64,000 bases of DNA from Paenibacillus yonginensis (GCF_001685395.1 NZ_CP014167.1:2981501-3045500), one strand, 5' to 3'; counted from the first letter of the stretch, positions 17,681-28,444 are shown. The notes: generated from the letters alone by a model not told the origin. Numbers and translations: made by a program.

Positions 17681-19273
17681 TTACGGCAGATACAGAACCT
17701 GGCCTTCCTCAATCGTCTGCTCCGACAACCGGTTATGAAGCAGCAGCTCGCGGGCGCTCATGCTGTAACGCTCGGCAATTTCATCAATGGTCTCTTCGCG
17801 CTGAACAATGACCATTCGTACCTTTCGGAAAGGCGTTGCCTCGTTCAGATTGGAGATAAAGGCCTGCTTCCACTGCCGCTCTTCCCGTTCTGCCTGCAGG
17901 GCTTCCGGCGAAGGTTCCTCGGAGACGGAAGCCTCCGCTTGTTCCGGCGCAGCCGAGGCAGACGCCTTAGAAGAGTGGAGCAGCTGGCTGAAGCCGAAAT
18001 GACCGTTGTTCTCCGGAATAGTCTTGTTCTTGCTGCCAAGTGCAATCTTCATTTCCTGAGGTTTCTCTTCTTCGGCAGGCCCGGCTTCTGCTTCAGGGGC
18101 ATTCTCCAATTCCAGTGCGGAATTGTTCTCGGCAGGGGCCAAGTTCTCCGGCTCCTGGGACTCCGCCGGTTTCTCCGGAGCAGCAGGAGCCTGCTCCTCG
18201 TGCCGGGCTTCAGGCGCCTGCTCCTCCCGTTCCGAGTCGACTGCGGAGGAGAAAGCCGACTGTACCGCCGTTTCCGCCTCTTGGCTGCTGATGTTCCAAA
18301 CCTGAACCTCGGCTTGTTCGCGCGGAACCGTATCGCCTCCTGCAGAGGCGAAAGCCGGAGCCGCTGTTTCCGATGTTTGACTGCCTTCCTCGCTAAACCA
18401 TTCGTCAGAAGCGGCCTGCGTCTGTGTTTGTTCCGCCTGACGCAGTTCAGGAGTCGCTAACGAAGCAAAGCTGATGCCGGGCAAACCGGCTTCCGGCTCC
18501 CTTGCCAAAATGGACGGGATGGCTCCAAAACCCGGACTCGAGGTTTCAGGAGCGGCCTGAGCAAACGACGGCTCCGTATCGTCTTGTCCGAAACGCTCAA
18601 AGTCCGGACTGCCGGCTGTCAACCAGGATTCCACGGCACCTGCCGCCCGCTCCTCTGCATCCTCTTCCGCCTCTGCGGACACTTGGACAATTTCCTGTTC
18701 ATTCGCAGGGATCTGATTCAGGAAATCGGCCTGCTCCTGCTGAAGCGTCTGCTCCTGCTCTCGTTCCTGCGCCTGCTGGGCATCCGATGACGCCTCCTCC
18801 TGCAGGAAAGCGGCATCCGCCTGAATCCACGGATCGTTGGTGGGATTAAAGTCCTCCGGCACATACGACGCCGTATATTCCCGGCTGCTCCAATCCTGCG
18901 CAACCGGGGCAAAGGCAGCTGTTTCAATGCCTTGCAGGGACAAGACACCGGTCACGTTCAGACTCCGCTCGTTCAGCAGGTCCACGTCGAAATTTTCAAT
19001 TTCAACCGAGATGTCCTCCAGGCGGTTTACCCGGTTCAGCGGGACCGTAATTTCAACCGGGATCAGGTGGGACAGCTCCCGGCTTTCGCCTTCCCCGCGG
19101 TAGAGGCCTGTCAGCAGCAAATGCCCCCGCAGAGTCGCATAATCATCGCCGGACACCACCTGGATTCGCGGATAAAGCTCAATTTCTTCCAATTCGTCGA
19201 TGCCGACCTCTTCTGCCGATAAATGAACGCGTTCATAGATATCAAATCTCAAACCGTAAGACTGATCAGCCAA
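17681..19273 (-). CDS. spoVID: Spore coat assembly protein SpoVID-like (LysM)
   Basis: About 530 residues. The N-terminal region (1-130) resembles the SpoVID encasement domain (LRFDIYERVHLSAEEVG...). A very acidic Glu/Ala/Gln-rich middle spans roughly 150-460. The C-terminal LysM domain ends ELLLHNRLSEQTIEEGQVLY. SpoVID directs coat encasement around the forespore. The best start is a TTG at 19273, 9 bases after AAGGAGG; the 23 upstream in-frame codons have no ribosome-binding site. Position between the hem genes and valS matches B. subtilis. Confidence 0.8.
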   Translation of the reverse strand: MADQSYGLRFDIYERVHLSAEEVGIDELEEIELYPRIQVVSGDDYATLRGHLLLTGLYRGEGESRELSHLIPVEITVPLNRVNRLEDISVEIENFDVDLLNERSLNVTGVLSLQGIETAAFAPVAQDWSSREYTASYVPEDFNPTNDPWIQADAAFLQEEASSDAQQAQEREQEQTLQQEQADFLNQIPANEQEIVQVSAEAEEDAEERAAGAVESWLTAGSPDFERFGQDDTEPSFAQAAPETSSPGFGAIPSILAREPEAGLPGISFASLATPELRQAEQTQTQAASDEWFSEEGSQTSETAAPAFASAGGDTVPREQAEVQVWNISSQEAETAVQSAFSSAVDSEREEQAPEARHEEQAPAAPEKPAESQEPENLAPAENNSALELENAPEAEAGPAEEEKPQEMKIALGSKNKTIPENNGHFGFSQLLHSSKASASAAPEQAEASVSEEPSPEALQAEREERQWKQAFISNLNEATPFRKVRMVIVQREETIDEIAERYSMSARELLLHNRLSEQTIEEGQVLYLP

Positions 19274-19411
19274 GGGTACATACCTCCTTTTTACGCTTGC
19301 CAAAACGGAATTCTTCGCTTGTAGCCTACAACCGAAGCTCAATCATCGCTCGTTTCTATCTATATGCCGTAAAAAGGAGAGCATGCCATTCTTTTTGTCC
19401 TGGCTGGAAAG

Positions 19412-20380
19412 TTACCTCCGGGCTCCGCCGCGCAGCTTCTGATCAAGCCGGACAAGCTCCTCCGGCCAAGGATCTGCAATCTCCAGAAATTCGCCGGTTA
19501 ACGGATGGGCGAACTCCAGCTTTTCTCCATGCAGCGCCTGGTAATCCAGCAGGTTCACCTTGGCGCCATAAAGCTTGTCGCCGATCAAGGGATGACCGGC
19601 ATAAGCCATGTGGACCCGGATTTGATGGGTCCTGCCGGTCTCCAGCCTCAGGCGGACCAGGGAAGCAGCCGATCCGGCTCCGGCTAACAACCCCGCTGCT
19701 GCTCCGGTCCCGGAACCGGCCGGGGCCCCAAAGGTCTCCAGCAGCTCCACATGCGTAACAGCCGATTTCCCGCCGGGCGTCACCCGCTGCCTGCGGCTGT
19801 TATGGCGATCCCGGCCGATGGGAGCATCGATTTGTGTCAGCGAAGGGGCAACCCATCCTTCTACCCAGGCCAGGTAGGTGCGTCCGATTTGTTTGAGCGA
19901 CATCGCTTCATCCAGCTTTAATTGCGCCCATTCATTTTTGGCGTACAGCACCGGACCCGAGGTGTATTCGTCCAACCGGTGGATATGGCGGACGGCAATT
20001 TGCTCGCCGCTTGCCTCGTAATAAGCCGCAATTGCATTCGCCAGCGTCACCTGGCGTTCACCGCCATCCGGATGTACCTTCATCCCGGCCGGTTTATGAG
20101 CCACTAGGCAATAATCATCTTCGTACAGAATCACCGGCGGCTCACCCATCGGCTCAAACCCAAAGCCGCGTTCAGGAAATACTTTCAAACGCAGGCGGTC
20201 TCCCGCCAGTTTGATTTCTCCTTCCGCATTCAAACACTTCAGCAGCTTCTCCGGCATGCCGGCTTCGGTTGCCAGCCACTCTGCCGCCGCAGCCTTTTTA
20301 TCTTCGGCGCCTTTCAGCGCTTTGCCGGGAGTCAGCTCAAGCCACTCTCCACGGCGTATCCCGGCTCCTTGCTTCATCAT
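19412..20380 (-). CDS. RluA/RluD-family pseudouridine synthase
   Basis: A 322-residue pseudouridine synthase. The catalytic motif [16 protein letters not shown] contains the active-site Asp, and the later [24 protein letters not shown] is the RluA-family signature. The target uridine cannot be told from sequence. An Ala/Gly-rich insertion near residues 215-240 is unusual. The start overlaps the hemL stop (ATGA), so it is translated as the last gene of the heme operon. Bacillus has other genes (ysxD/ysxE) at this place. Confidence 0.9.
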   Translation of the reverse strand: MMKQGAGIRRGEWLELTPGKALKGAEDKKAAAAEWLATEAGMPEKLLKCLNAEGEIKLAGDRLRLKVFPERGFGFEPMGEPPVILYEDDYCLVAHKPAGMKVHPDGGERQVTLANAIAAYYEASGEQIAVRHIHRLDEYTSGPVLYAKNEWAQLKLDEAMSLKQIGRTYLAWVEGWVAPSLTQIDAPIGRDRHNSRRQRVTPGGKSAVTHVELLETFGAPAGSGTGAAAGLLAGAGSAASLVRLRLETGRTHQIRVHMAYAGHPLIGDKLYGAKVNLLDYQALHGEKLEFAHPLTGEFLEIADPWPEELVRLDQKLRGGARR

Positions 20381-21678
20381 AGACGCTGCAGCGCGCGGCG
20401 GTGGGCTTCAATCGTGTCGTCGATATCGGCTTCCGTATGCACGCCCGAAACGAACATGCCTTCGAATTGCGAAGGCGCTACGCTGATGCCTTCATCCACC
20501 ATAGCGGCGAAATAACGGCGGAACAAATCAAGATCGCTGGTTCTGGCCGTGTCGAAGTTGATGACCTTTTCGTTTGTAAAAAATGGGCAAACCATTGAGC
20601 CTACTCGGTTGATCGTGCACGGAATGCCGCGCTCCTGCGCATTTTGCTCAAAACCTGCCTGAAGGCGTGCCGAAAGGGTTTCAAGCCGCTCATAAACCTC
20701 AGGCGTCAGCAGCGACAAGGTCGTGAAGCCAGCCGTCATGGCCAGCGGGTTCCCGCTTAACGTTCCGGCCTGATAGATCGGGCCTGTAGGCGCCATTTTC
20801 TCCATAATTTCCCGTTTACCGCCATAGGCGCCTACTGGAAGCCCTCCGCCAATCACCTTGCCAAGGCAGGTCAAATCGGGCGTAATCCCAAATCGTCCCT
20901 GAGCACAGTTCAGCCCCACGCGGAAGCCGGTCATAACCTCATCAAAAATCAGCACGCTGCCATACTGCTCGGTCACGCTGCGCAAGTCCTCCAGGAAACC
21001 AGGCAGCGGAGGCACGACCCCCATATTGCCGGCTACAGGCTCTACGATCACGCCGGCAATTTCTTCGCCAAATTTCTCGAATGCCAGCTTAACCGTTTCA
21101 ATATCGTTATAAGGCACGGTAATCGTATTGGCCGCCACCCCTTCCGGAACGCCCGGGCTGTCCGGCAGTCCCAAGGTCGCAACACCCGAGCCCGCTTTGA
21201 TCAGCAGGCTGTCCGCATGGCCGTGATAAGAGCCTTCAAACTTGAGGATTTTACTGCGGCCAGTGTAACCGCGGGCCAGACGAATCGCGCTCATCGTCGC
21301 TTCTGTTCCCGAGTTGACCATACGCACAATATCAATGGAAGGCACACGTTCGGCTACCAGCTTGGCCATCTCGGTTTCAAGCAAGGTAGGCATGCCGAAG
21401 CTGGTGCCTTTGGCTGCCGTCTCCTGCAGCGCTTTAACGACTTCCGGATGGGCATGTCCCATGATCAGCGGACCCCAGGAGCCTACATAATCGATAAAGG
21501 AATTGCCGTCGATATCATAAATTCTTGAGCCTTGGCCATGATCGGCGTAAATAGGCGTAAGTCCCACTGATTTAAAGGCGCGAACCGGGCTGTTCACCCC
21601 GCCGGGAATATACTGTTTGGCTTCTTCAAAGGCCGTTCTGGATTTATCGTCGCGCCGTTTGGGTTGGTTTGTAGTCAT
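20377..21678 (-). CDS. hemL: Glutamate-1-semialdehyde 2,1-aminomutase
   Basis: About 433 residues. A PLP enzyme converting glutamate-1-semialdehyde to 5-aminolevulinate in the C5 pathway. The signature [11 protein letters not shown] and the PLP lysine segment [17 protein letters not shown] are present. The ATG at 21678 is 8 bases after AAGGAG; the in-frame GTG at 21687 overlaps that ribosome-binding site and is rejected. It lies downstream of hemB after a 140-base gap that holds a hairpin. Confidence 0.97.
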   Translation of the reverse strand: MTTNQPKRRDDKSRTAFEEAKQYIPGGVNSPVRAFKSVGLTPIYADHGQGSRIYDIDGNSFIDYVGSWGPLIMGHAHPEVVKALQETAAKGTSFGMPTLLETEMAKLVAERVPSIDIVRMVNSGTEATMSAIRLARGYTGRSKILKFEGSYHGHADSLLIKAGSGVATLGLPDSPGVPEGVAANTITVPYNDIETVKLAFEKFGEEIAGVIVEPVAGNMGVVPPLPGFLEDLRSVTEQYGSVLIFDEVMTGFRVGLNCAQGRFGITPDLTCLGKVIGGGLPVGAYGGKREIMEKMAPTGPIYQAGTLSGNPLAMTAGFTTLSLLTPEVYERLETLSARLQAGFEQNAQERGIPCTINRVGSMVCPFFTNEKVINFDTARTSDLDLFRRYFAAMVDEGISVAPSQFEGMFVSGVHTEADIDDTIEAHRRALQRL

Positions 21679-21704
21679 GATATTCACTCCTTGTTATATG
21701 TAAG

Positions 21705-21745
21705 GAAGGCAGAGAGCGGTCCTGTTCTTCAGGGCTTCTGCCTTC
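21705..21745 (-). other. Intercistronic hairpin between hemB and hemL
   Basis: GAAGGCAGA and TCTGCCTTC form a perfect 9-base-pair stem with a 23-base loop. There is no U tract on the minus strand, so an mRNA-processing or stabilising element is more likely than a terminator. Confidence 0.4.
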
Positions 21746-21818
21746 TTGCTTATCCTATTTATCTTTACCCTTATTGCAGAATTTTTACAGGCAGGTTGTC
21801 CAGCTGCCAGAACTCAGC

Positions 21819-22820
21819 TTAAGCCTCCCGCAGCCAGCGGGCCATATCTTTGGAGAAATAAGTGATGATCATATCCGCGCCGGCGCGTTTCATGCCCAGC
21901 AGCATCTCTGTCACAATAGCCTGTTCATTGATCCAGCCCTGTTGAGCGGCCGCTTTCACCATGGAATATTCCCCGCTCACATTGTAAGCAACAAGAGGCA
22001 GATCAAACTGATCTCGAACAAGGCGAATGACATCCATAAAAGCTAGCGCCGGTTTGACCATCAGCATATCGGCACCCTCCAGTACATCGGATTCCGCTTC
22101 ACGCAGCGCTTCGCGTACATTGGCCGGATCCATTTGGTAGGTTTTGCGGTCGCCGAACTGCGGCGCTGAATCCGCGGCATCGCGGAAGGGACCGTAGAAA
22201 GCCGAAGCATATTTCACGGAATAAGACATAATCGGAATATGGGAGAAACCATTTTCGTCAAGCGCAGCCCGAATAGCCTGTACAAAGCCGTCCATCATAT
22301 TGGAAGGGGCAATGATGTCGGCACCTGCGCGGGCTTGGGATACAGCTGTCCGGGCCAGCAGCTCCAGGGATTCATCGTTCAGAACGTCCCCGCATATATG
22401 TCCGTCGCGCTCAAAGGTATGGACCATGCCGCAGTGTCCGTGATCGGTGAACTCGCAAAGGCAGGTATCGGCCACGACAAGCAGGTCAGGATAAAGCTTT
22501 TTGATCACACGGGTCGCTTCCTGCACAATGCCGTCTTCAGCGAAACCAGAGCTTCCAATGGCATCTTTGGTCTCCGGAATGCCGAACAGCAGCACAGCTT
22601 TGATGCCAAGCTCTACGATTTCCTTCACTTCCTGCTCAAGCGTGTCCAGAGAGAAGTGGTATACCCCCGGCATGGAGGGGATTTCCCTCTTAACCCCCGT
22701 TCCGTAAGCGACAAAGATCGGCTGGATAAAATCATCGACCGTCAATACCGTTTCCCGAACCAAACTGCGTATATTGGCGGATTGGCGCAAGCGCCGGTGA
22801 CGTACGATTGGAAAAGACAT
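21819..22820 (-). CDS. hemB: Delta-aminolevulinic acid dehydratase (porphobilinogen synthase)
   Basis: A 333-residue enzyme condensing two 5-aminolevulinates to porphobilinogen. The Cys-rich zinc motif [14 protein letters not shown] identifies the zinc-dependent type. The two Schiff-base lysines lie in [15 protein letters not shown] and [11 protein letters not shown]. It is followed by hemL and preceded at 20 bases by the cobA-hemD fusion. Confidence 0.97.
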   Translation of the reverse strand: MSFPIVRHRRLRQSANIRSLVRETVLTVDDFIQPIFVAYGTGVKREIPSMPGVYHFSLDTLEQEVKEIVELGIKAVLLFGIPETKDAIGSSGFAEDGIVQEATRVIKKLYPDLLVVADTCLCEFTDHGHCGMVHTFERDGHICGDVLNDESLELLARTAVSQARAGADIIAPSNMMDGFVQAIRAALDENGFSHIPIMSYSVKYASAFYGPFRDAADSAPQFGDRKTYQMDPANVREALREAESDVLEGADMLMVKPALAFMDVIRLVRDQFDLPLVAYNVSGEYSMVKAAAQQGWINEQAIVTEMLLGMKRAGADMIITYFSKDMARWLREA

Positions 22821-22839
22821 GCTGCAACAGCTCCTTCAT

Positions 22840-24387
22840 TTATTGGGATTTATGGTTTATTTCGCACAGCTCGTCAACGAGACTGTCAAGGGTGGCTTGC
22901 TCGGCTACAGCAGCAACCCGGAGGCCTGCCGCTTTTGCTGTTTGGGCCGTAACCGGCCCTATGCAGGCGATTGCCGACTTATTCAAAACTTCTGCAGGGT
23001 CGGAAAGTCCCATCCGGCGAAGCATCGCGATCAAATTTGTTACGGTAGAAGAACTTGTAAAAGAAATCATATGAATGCCGCCCTCCTCCAGGAGGGTAAT
23101 CAGCTCGTCGTCATTTTCTTCCGGAAGTACGGTTTCATAAACCTTCATTTCGGTAACTTCCAGCCCCTGCTCAACCAGGGTTTCTGGCAGCCAGGAACGG
23201 GCCAGGTTGCCGCGGGGCAGCAGTGCTTTCTGTCCCGGCTTCCACTCGGAGCCAAGCAGCTCCGCTAAACCCTCAGCCTGAAACCGTTCCGGCAGGTCCT
23301 CGGCAACAATCCCTTTAGCTTTTAGCGCCTCCCGGGTTGCCGGCCCAACTGCGGCAATTCTGGCTTTATGCAGTGAACGGATATCGGCCCCTGCCTCAAT
23401 CAGATGACGGAAGAAGAAGTCCACGCCGTTAACGCTCGTAAAAAAAAGCCAGTCATAGCCGCTTAAGCCTGCCAAAGCCTGACGGTTATGCCGAAGCGTC
23501 TCTTCATCCCGCGGCATCACGGTTTCGATCACCGGGCATTCATACGGTTCTCCGCCCAGTTCTTCAATCCTCCGCACTAGTTGGCTCGCCTGCGATCTGG
23601 AGCGCGTGACGAGCACGCGTCTGCCGAACAGCGGCAGCTCCTCTGCCCAGCTCAGCGCCCCGCGCTGCAGCACCGCTTCTCCGACCACGATGACAGCCGG
23701 TGGCTGGAAATCGGCTTGGGCTACCTTTTCCTCAATATCCGCCAAGGTCCCGGTCAAGGTCTCCTGTTCCGCTCTTGTTCCCCAGCGGATCAAAGCGACA
23801 GGCGTTTCAGGAGGCCGGCCATGCTCAATCAGCTGCCTGCTGATATAGCCGATTTTGGCGACCCCCATCATAAATATCAGCGTTCCGGTAGCCTGCGTGA
23901 CCTTATCCCATTTGATGGAATGATCCAGCTTGTCCGGACTTTCGTGTCCGGTGATGATCGACAGCGAGGAGGCCAGCTCCCGGTGCGTAACGGGAATGCC
24001 GGCATACGCCGGAACGGCGATAGCCGAAGTCACGCCCGGCACGATTTCAAAAGAGATGCCATGCTGGCGCAGCAGTCCGGCTTCTTCGCCCACGCGGCCA
24101 AAGATGGTTGGATCTCCGCCTTTCAGCCGGACGACATTTTTCCCTTGCAGCGCCAAATCGGCCAACAGCCGGTTGATTTCGTCCTGCTTCATCGTATGGC
24201 GGTCAGGCCTTTTACCCACATAAATCTTGTCCGCCCCAGGCTTCATCCGCTTCAGCAGTGACGGGTTCGCCAGACGATCGTAAACCACGACATCGGCCTG
24301 TTCGATACACTGTAACCCCTTAACGGTAATCAGCCGCGCATCGCCTGGACCCGCGCCTACCAGATATACTTTCCCTTTCCCCGCCAT
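22840..24387 (-). CDS. cobA-hemD: Fused uroporphyrinogen-III C-methyltransferase / uroporphyrinogen-III synthase
   Basis: 515 residues in two parts. Residues 1-245 are a SUMT domain (VYLVGAGPGDARLITVKG, VVRLKGGDPTIFGRVGEE, VPGVTSAIAVPAYAGIPVTH) that makes precorrin-2 from uroporphyrinogen III. Residues 255-515 are HemD (RRVLVTRSRSQASQLVRRIE... SFTSSSTVTNL), which cyclises hydroxymethylbilane. The fusion makes uroporphyrinogen III and begins its diversion to siroheme in one polypeptide. Such fusions are known in several Firmicutes. It lies 6 bases after hemC. Confidence 0.94.
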   Translation of the reverse strand: MAGKGKVYLVGAGPGDARLITVKGLQCIEQADVVVYDRLANPSLLKRMKPGADKIYVGKRPDRHTMKQDEINRLLADLALQGKNVVRLKGGDPTIFGRVGEEAGLLRQHGISFEIVPGVTSAIAVPAYAGIPVTHRELASSLSIITGHESPDKLDHSIKWDKVTQATGTLIFMMGVAKIGYISRQLIEHGRPPETPVALIRWGTRAEQETLTGTLADIEEKVAQADFQPPAVIVVGEAVLQRGALSWAEELPLFGRRVLVTRSRSQASQLVRRIEELGGEPYECPVIETVMPRDEETLRHNRQALAGLSGYDWLFFTSVNGVDFFFRHLIEAGADIRSLHKARIAAVGPATREALKAKGIVAEDLPERFQAEGLAELLGSEWKPGQKALLPRGNLARSWLPETLVEQGLEVTEMKVYETVLPEENDDELITLLEEGGIHMISFTSSSTVTNLIAMLRRMGLSDPAEVLNKSAIACIGPVTAQTAKAAGLRVAAVAEQATLDSLVDELCEINHKSQ

Positions 24388-24393
24388 CCGATA

Positions 24394-25347
24394 TCATCTC
24401 CTAATTTCAGCCAGAATATCTCCTGCCCCTTGAGCCATCAGTTTGTCAGCTACTTCCTTGCCCAGCTTCTCCGGATCGGTTCCCTGACTCCGCTCTCTCA
24501 GCACCTTGCCCCCGTTCGGCGAACCGACCATGCCGGTTAAGCTTAGGACAGGCGCCGCCGAGCGATCGGAAGGAACCGAAAGCTCTGCAAAAGCACCAAT
24601 CGGAATCTGGCAGCCCCCGTTAAGCTCTGCCAGGAAACGCCGTTCAGCCTGAACGGTAAGCGCGGTTCCCGGATCATTGTACAGCGACAGCAGGCGACGG
24701 ACCTCTTCGTCCCCTTCCCGGCATTCAATGCCAAGCGCTCCTTGGCCTACCGCCGGAATACAGATATCCGCCGGCAGATAGTAGCTGATCCGGTCGCTCC
24801 AGCCCATCCGCTGAAGTCCCGCAGCGGCCAAAATAATCGCATCAAATCCTTCCGTCTCCAGCTTGCGGAGCCTGGAGTCGATATTGCCGCGCAGCGACTC
24901 GATCCGGAAGTCAGGTCTTACCGCCATAAGCTGGCTTGCCCGGCGCAGACTACTGGTTCCTACTTTGGCGTTCTCGGGCAAATCCATCAGAGACGCAAGC
25001 CCCTCCTGCTTGGTAATCAGTGCATCCCGCACATCCGCGCGGCGGGGAACCGCCCCGTTGATCAACCCTTCCGGCAGCCAGGCCGGCATATCCTTCATAC
25101 TGTGTACGGCCATATCAATTTCTTTGTCCAGCATGGCTTGTTCAATCTCTTTCACGAACAGTCCTTTGCCGCCCACCTTGGATAAAGTCACATCCAGGAT
25201 CTGGTCTCCACGGGTTACAATTTTGCGGATTTCAAATTGAAACGGCAGATTATGTTCCTCGCAAATCCGGGTCAAATCATCAATCACCTGACCAGTTTGA
25301 GTTAAAGCCAGCTGACTTTGTCTGGTACCTACTATAATCGTCCGCAT
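24394..25347 (-). CDS. hemC: Hydroxymethylbilane synthase (porphobilinogen deaminase)
   Basis: About 317 residues, beginning [20 protein letters not shown]. It polymerises four porphobilinogens on a dipyrromethane cofactor attached to a Cys, here in [18 protein letters not shown]. The ATG at 25347 follows AAAGGA at 8 bases and leaves a 5-base gap from the previous gene; upstream in-frame codons would overlap that gene. Confidence 0.97.
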   Translation of the reverse strand: MRTIIVGTRQSQLALTQTGQVIDDLTRICEEHNLPFQFEIRKIVTRGDQILDVTLSKVGGKGLFVKEIEQAMLDKEIDMAVHSMKDMPAWLPEGLINGAVPRRADVRDALITKQEGLASLMDLPENAKVGTSSLRRASQLMAVRPDFRIESLRGNIDSRLRKLETEGFDAIILAAAGLQRMGWSDRISYYLPADICIPAVGQGALGIECREGDEEVRRLLSLYNDPGTALTVQAERRFLAELNGGCQIPIGAFAELSVPSDRSAAPVLSLTGMVGSPNGGKVLRERSQGTDPEKLGKEVADKLMAQGAGDILAEIRR

Positions 25348-25352
25348 GCTGT

Positions 25353-25997
25353 TCATCCTTTCACAATCCATTCATCTATTTGTCCCTCAGACCAGATTTG
25401 AAATTCTCCTGCTCTGATTTGTTCCCATATATCCAGTTCGCCCAGCTTGTTCATCAGATAGAGCCTTTTGGCAGGATCGTCGACCTGTCGTTTCACCCGC
25501 TCTCTGACCTTGCGGCAGAACTCCAGGTACAAAGCATATTCATCTCCGAAACGGGCATTGAGCTCATCGGTTATGCCGCGTACCAGGACCGGACTTGCTC
25601 CGGACGCCGAGACCGATATTACCAGATCTCCGCGGCGAATTACAGTCGGCGTAATAAAATTCCCCTCCGAAGAACGTGTTGCCACGTTCACGGGAATATT
25701 CAGCTCCCTCGCTTCTTGGGCAAGGTTTCGGTTAACCATTGGATCCGGCGTACAGGCGTAGACAAGCGCAGCCTTTAATGCCTTTAAATCCCCGGCCTGA
25801 TAAGGCCGGTTCATCCAAATGATCTCCCCTAGCTGCCATTTCTGCTCAAGACTGGGACCCAGCTGCGGACTGATCACCGTTAGCTCAGCTCCTCCTTCGA
25901 GCAGCGGAGCGGCTTTCCGCGCTGCTATTCGGCCACCGCCGACTATTACGGCCTTTAATCCTTCACAATCGAGCATAATCGGAATATAGTGCGCCAT
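25353..25997 (-). CDS. Precorrin-2 dehydrogenase / sirohydrochlorin ferrochelatase (Met8/YlnF type)
   Basis: 214 residues. An NAD-binding motif ([20 protein letters not shown]) at residues 16-35 is followed by the Met8/CysG-N fold segments [19 protein letters not shown] and [19 protein letters not shown]. It oxidises precorrin-2 to sirohydrochlorin and may insert iron. With the SUMT half of cobA-hemD it completes a siroheme branch inside the heme operon. In B. subtilis the equivalent (ylnF) is with sulfate-assimilation genes instead. Confidence 0.88.
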   Translation of the reverse strand: MAHYIPIMLDCEGLKAVIVGGGRIAARKAAPLLEGGAELTVISPQLGPSLEQKWQLGEIIWMNRPYQAGDLKALKAALVYACTPDPMVNRNLAQEARELNIPVNVATRSSEGNFITPTVIRRGDLVISVSASGASPVLVRGITDELNARFGDEYALYLEFCRKVRERVKRQVDDPAKRLYLMNKLGELDIWEQIRAGEFQIWSEGQIDEWIVKG

Positions 25998-26002
25998 CGC
26001 CG

Positions 26003-26830
26003 TTACCCCCAGTTCCAGCTATGAAAGGACGAAATTGAATTACTCAGAAAATTCATAATAAGTACAGCATAACCCAGCAACACCCATTTGGCCATGGATA
26101 CACCAGTTGCCCTTTTGTGTCTTCGGATCAGGAAATACAGCAGATAAATAACAAAGCCGGCAAAGGTGAGCACCAGCTTGAAATCAAGGAACCCTCTCCA
26201 GTTTCCTTCCCAAACCATAACCACTCCCGCTATCAGCAGGGAGACCGCCAGCAGGCAAACGCCCCACAAAACGGCAGCCGGTATATAGCTGTCCAAAGCT
26301 TCAAGACTCGGCAGGCGGCGCAGAATATCGCCCCATTTCTTTTCCTTGAGCCGGTAATGCAGAAACAGATATAAGACAGCCAGCACGGCAGCGAGCGTCA
26401 AAGCTGCAAAACTGACGCCGGCCAGCACAATATGCAGCGTCAGCAGGCTGTGAAGCGTATAACCGGAAACATAAGCCTCCTGTCCCTCCGGGGACCCCAG
26501 CCTGCTCGCCGTAAGCAGCACAAATCCGATGAGACTGACGAGCATGACCGCCAATTCCGTTCGAGGCAGAAAAGTAAGAATGATAGAGGCGAGCATCAGG
26601 CAAAGAGAGACAAGCTGCAAATAATCATAAGCGGAAAAAAAGGCGGCCAGCCCTTCTTCCGCGATCCTGATCCCGAAAATGGCCAGCATCAAAAACAAAG
26701 AACATGTAAGAAGCCCTGTGCCCATCCGTTTGGCTCCCGGATTGCGGTAAAAGCAATTCGAGAAGTAAAACAGAAGGCTCAGGGCATAGATATAAACTAC
26801 CGCATCATCAATGATCGCAAGCTGCGTCAA
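26003..26830 (-). CDS. hemX: HemX/CcsA-type cytochrome c assembly-like membrane protein
   Basis: A 275-residue protein with about eight predicted membrane spans and the CcsA/HemX pattern. The start is a TTG 5 bases after GGTGAG, directly behind hemA. In B. subtilis HemX lowers the cellular amount of HemA. The position between hemA and hemC is the conserved place. No enzyme motif is visible. Confidence 0.88.
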   Translation of the reverse strand: MTQLAIIDDAVVYIYALSLLFYFSNCFYRNPGAKRMGTGLLTCSLFLMLAIFGIRIAEEGLAAFFSAYDYLQLVSLCLMLASIILTFLPRTELAVMLVSLIGFVLLTASRLGSPEGQEAYVSGYTLHSLLTLHIVLAGVSFAALTLAAVLAVLYLFLHYRLKEKKWGDILRRLPSLEALDSYIPAAVLWGVCLLAVSLLIAGVVMVWEGNWRGFLDFKLVLTFAGFVIYLLYFLIRRHKRATGVSMAKWVLLGYAVLIMNFLSNSISSFHSWNWG

Positions 26831-26844
26831 GGCTGCTCACCGCC

Positions 26845-28227
26845 TTATACGGACATCTGTGCCACAGGATAGGTAACCTTGCCCGGTGCCGAAGAGGACC
26901 GGCCGCTGCGTTCTTCTCCCGCTTCCCTGGCTTCGGACGGCTTCCGGCCGTCTTCCTGCAGCTGGTCTTCCAGCGCAAAAATTTGGCTGAACATATCCAA
27001 AGCGTCGCCGCCGTTCTTCTCGGCAGCCATTTCTTTAATTCGGTTGATCGGGTCAGACATCATTTGGTTAACAATGCTTCGGGTCAAACGGCGGATCACC
27101 GTCCGCTGATGTTCGTCCAGCTCCGGCAGCTTGTTGAACAAGCTCTGCAGCGTATCTTCATGAATGGTTGTCGCCTTCTGCTGCAGGGCGCGAATGACAG
27201 GTCTAACTCCCAGCGTCTGCAGCCACAAGGCAAAAGCGTCCATTTCCTGTGCGATCATCACTTCGATCTTGGTCGCTTCGCTGCGCCGCATCTCCAGATT
27301 GCTTTCCACAATTCCTTCCAGGTCATCAATATCGTAGAGAAAGACATTGGATACATTGGAAATCTGCGGGTCCAAATCGCGCGGCACCGCTATGTCGATC
27401 ATAAACAAAGGCCGAGAAGGCCGCCGCTTCATAACTGCTGCTACCTGCGGCGATTTCAACACGTAGCTGTCCGACCCCGTCGAGCTGATTACGATGTCTA
27501 CATCCCCAAGACGGCTGGCGGCCTGCTCCAGCGTGCAAGGCGTGCCTTCAAACTTTGAGGCCAGCTCCTCCGCGCGCTCAAGCGTGCGGTTGGCGACAAT
27601 CACCTCGTCCGCTCCGTTCGCGTAGAGATGTTTCACGGTGAGCTCGCTCATTTTACCAGCGCCGAGAATCAGCACCTTTTTACCGGAAAAAGAGCCGAAT
27701 ATCCGCTTGCCCAGCTCAACGGCCGCATAGCTGACCGAAACCGCGCTTTCGCCAATCGACGTTTCCGAATGGGCTCTCTTGCCCAAAGTAATGACCTGTT
27801 TAAACAGCATATTAAAAAAGGTGCCCGTCGCCTTCTCCTGCTGCGCCAGTAAAAAAGCGCTTTTGACCTGGCCGAGAATCTGCGTTTCGCCAAGGACCAT
27901 GGAATCCAGCCCCGCCGCAACCCGGAACAGATGCTCGATCGCCTGGTCTTCTTCATAGATATATAAATGCTGCGTAAACTCGGTGCGCTGCACGCCAAAC
28001 CACTGCTCCATAAAGCTGCGGATATAATGAGCGCACATCGGCAACCTGTCCACAACGACATAAAACTCAGTACGGTTACAGGTGGCAAGAAGAACGGCTT
28101 CCAATACACCTTTGATTTGTTTTAACTCCGCAAGCGCTTTGGGCAGATCTGCATCTGCAAAAGTAAACTTCTCCCTTACCTCTACCGGCGCAGTGCGATA
28201 GTTTAGTCCAACTGCCATCACGTGCAT
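26845..28227 (-). CDS. hemA: Glutamyl-tRNA reductase
   Basis: About 460 residues, starting MHVMAVGLNYRTAPVEVREK. It reduces glutamyl-tRNA to glutamate-1-semialdehyde, the committed and regulated step of C5 heme synthesis. The catalytic Cys lies in LLATCNRTEFYVV. The NADPH domain has VLILGAGKMSELTVKHL, and the C-terminus holds the dimerisation helices. The ATG at 28227 follows AGGTGA at 8 bases; an upstream in-frame extension to 28278 lacks a ribosome-binding site. It is the first gene of the tetrapyrrole operon. Confidence 0.96.
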   Translation of the reverse strand: MHVMAVGLNYRTAPVEVREKFTFADADLPKALAELKQIKGVLEAVLLATCNRTEFYVVVDRLPMCAHYIRSFMEQWFGVQRTEFTQHLYIYEEDQAIEHLFRVAAGLDSMVLGETQILGQVKSAFLLAQQEKATGTFFNMLFKQVITLGKRAHSETSIGESAVSVSYAAVELGKRIFGSFSGKKVLILGAGKMSELTVKHLYANGADEVIVANRTLERAEELASKFEGTPCTLEQAASRLGDVDIVISSTGSDSYVLKSPQVAAVMKRRPSRPLFMIDIAVPRDLDPQISNVSNVFLYDIDDLEGIVESNLEMRRSEATKIEVMIAQEMDAFALWLQTLGVRPVIRALQQKATTIHEDTLQSLFNKLPELDEHQRTVIRRLTRSIVNQMMSDPINRIKEMAAEKNGGDALDMFSQIFALEDQLQEDGRKPSEAREAGEERSGRSSSAPGKVTYPVAQMSV

Positions 28228-28283
28228 TGTAAGTTTCACCTGCCTAAATAAATTACGAAAAATCCGTGTCTCAAACAATGTTA

Positions 28284-28292
28284 ATTATATCA
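28284..28292 (-). promoter_or_regulatory. Extended -10 promoter element for the hem operon
   Basis: The minus strand has TGATATAAT, an extended -10 (TG, one base, TATAAT), 57 bases upstream of the hemA start. No good -35 hexamer is visible, as is common with extended -10 promoters. I could not recognise a convincing PerR or Fur operator here. Confidence 0.55.
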
Positions 28293-28391
28293 CACAAAAT
28301 CAGAAGCATCCCGAGTTGAATATGAAATGTTTATGAAAAGTAGATGAGTTTCAAAGATCAACGGCGGCAGTTAATAGCGTTACCTTTCCAC

Positions 28392-28430
28392 AAAAAAATA
28401 ACCGCGGATTCAAAAAATCCACAGTTATTT
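28392..28430 (-). terminator. Rho-independent terminator after ysxC
   Basis: A 13-base-pair stem with two G-U pairs (AATAACTGTGGAT against ATCCGCGGTTATT) is followed by seven T residues on the minus strand. It separates lonA-ysxC from the hem operon. Confidence 0.85.
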
Positions 28431-28444
28431 CACTTTTCCCGGCT

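Noticed and set aside
28228-28391. PerR or Fur box in the hemA promoter region
   Set aside because: B. subtilis hemA is PerR-controlled, but I could not find a convincing 7-1-7 TTATAATnATTATAA match here.
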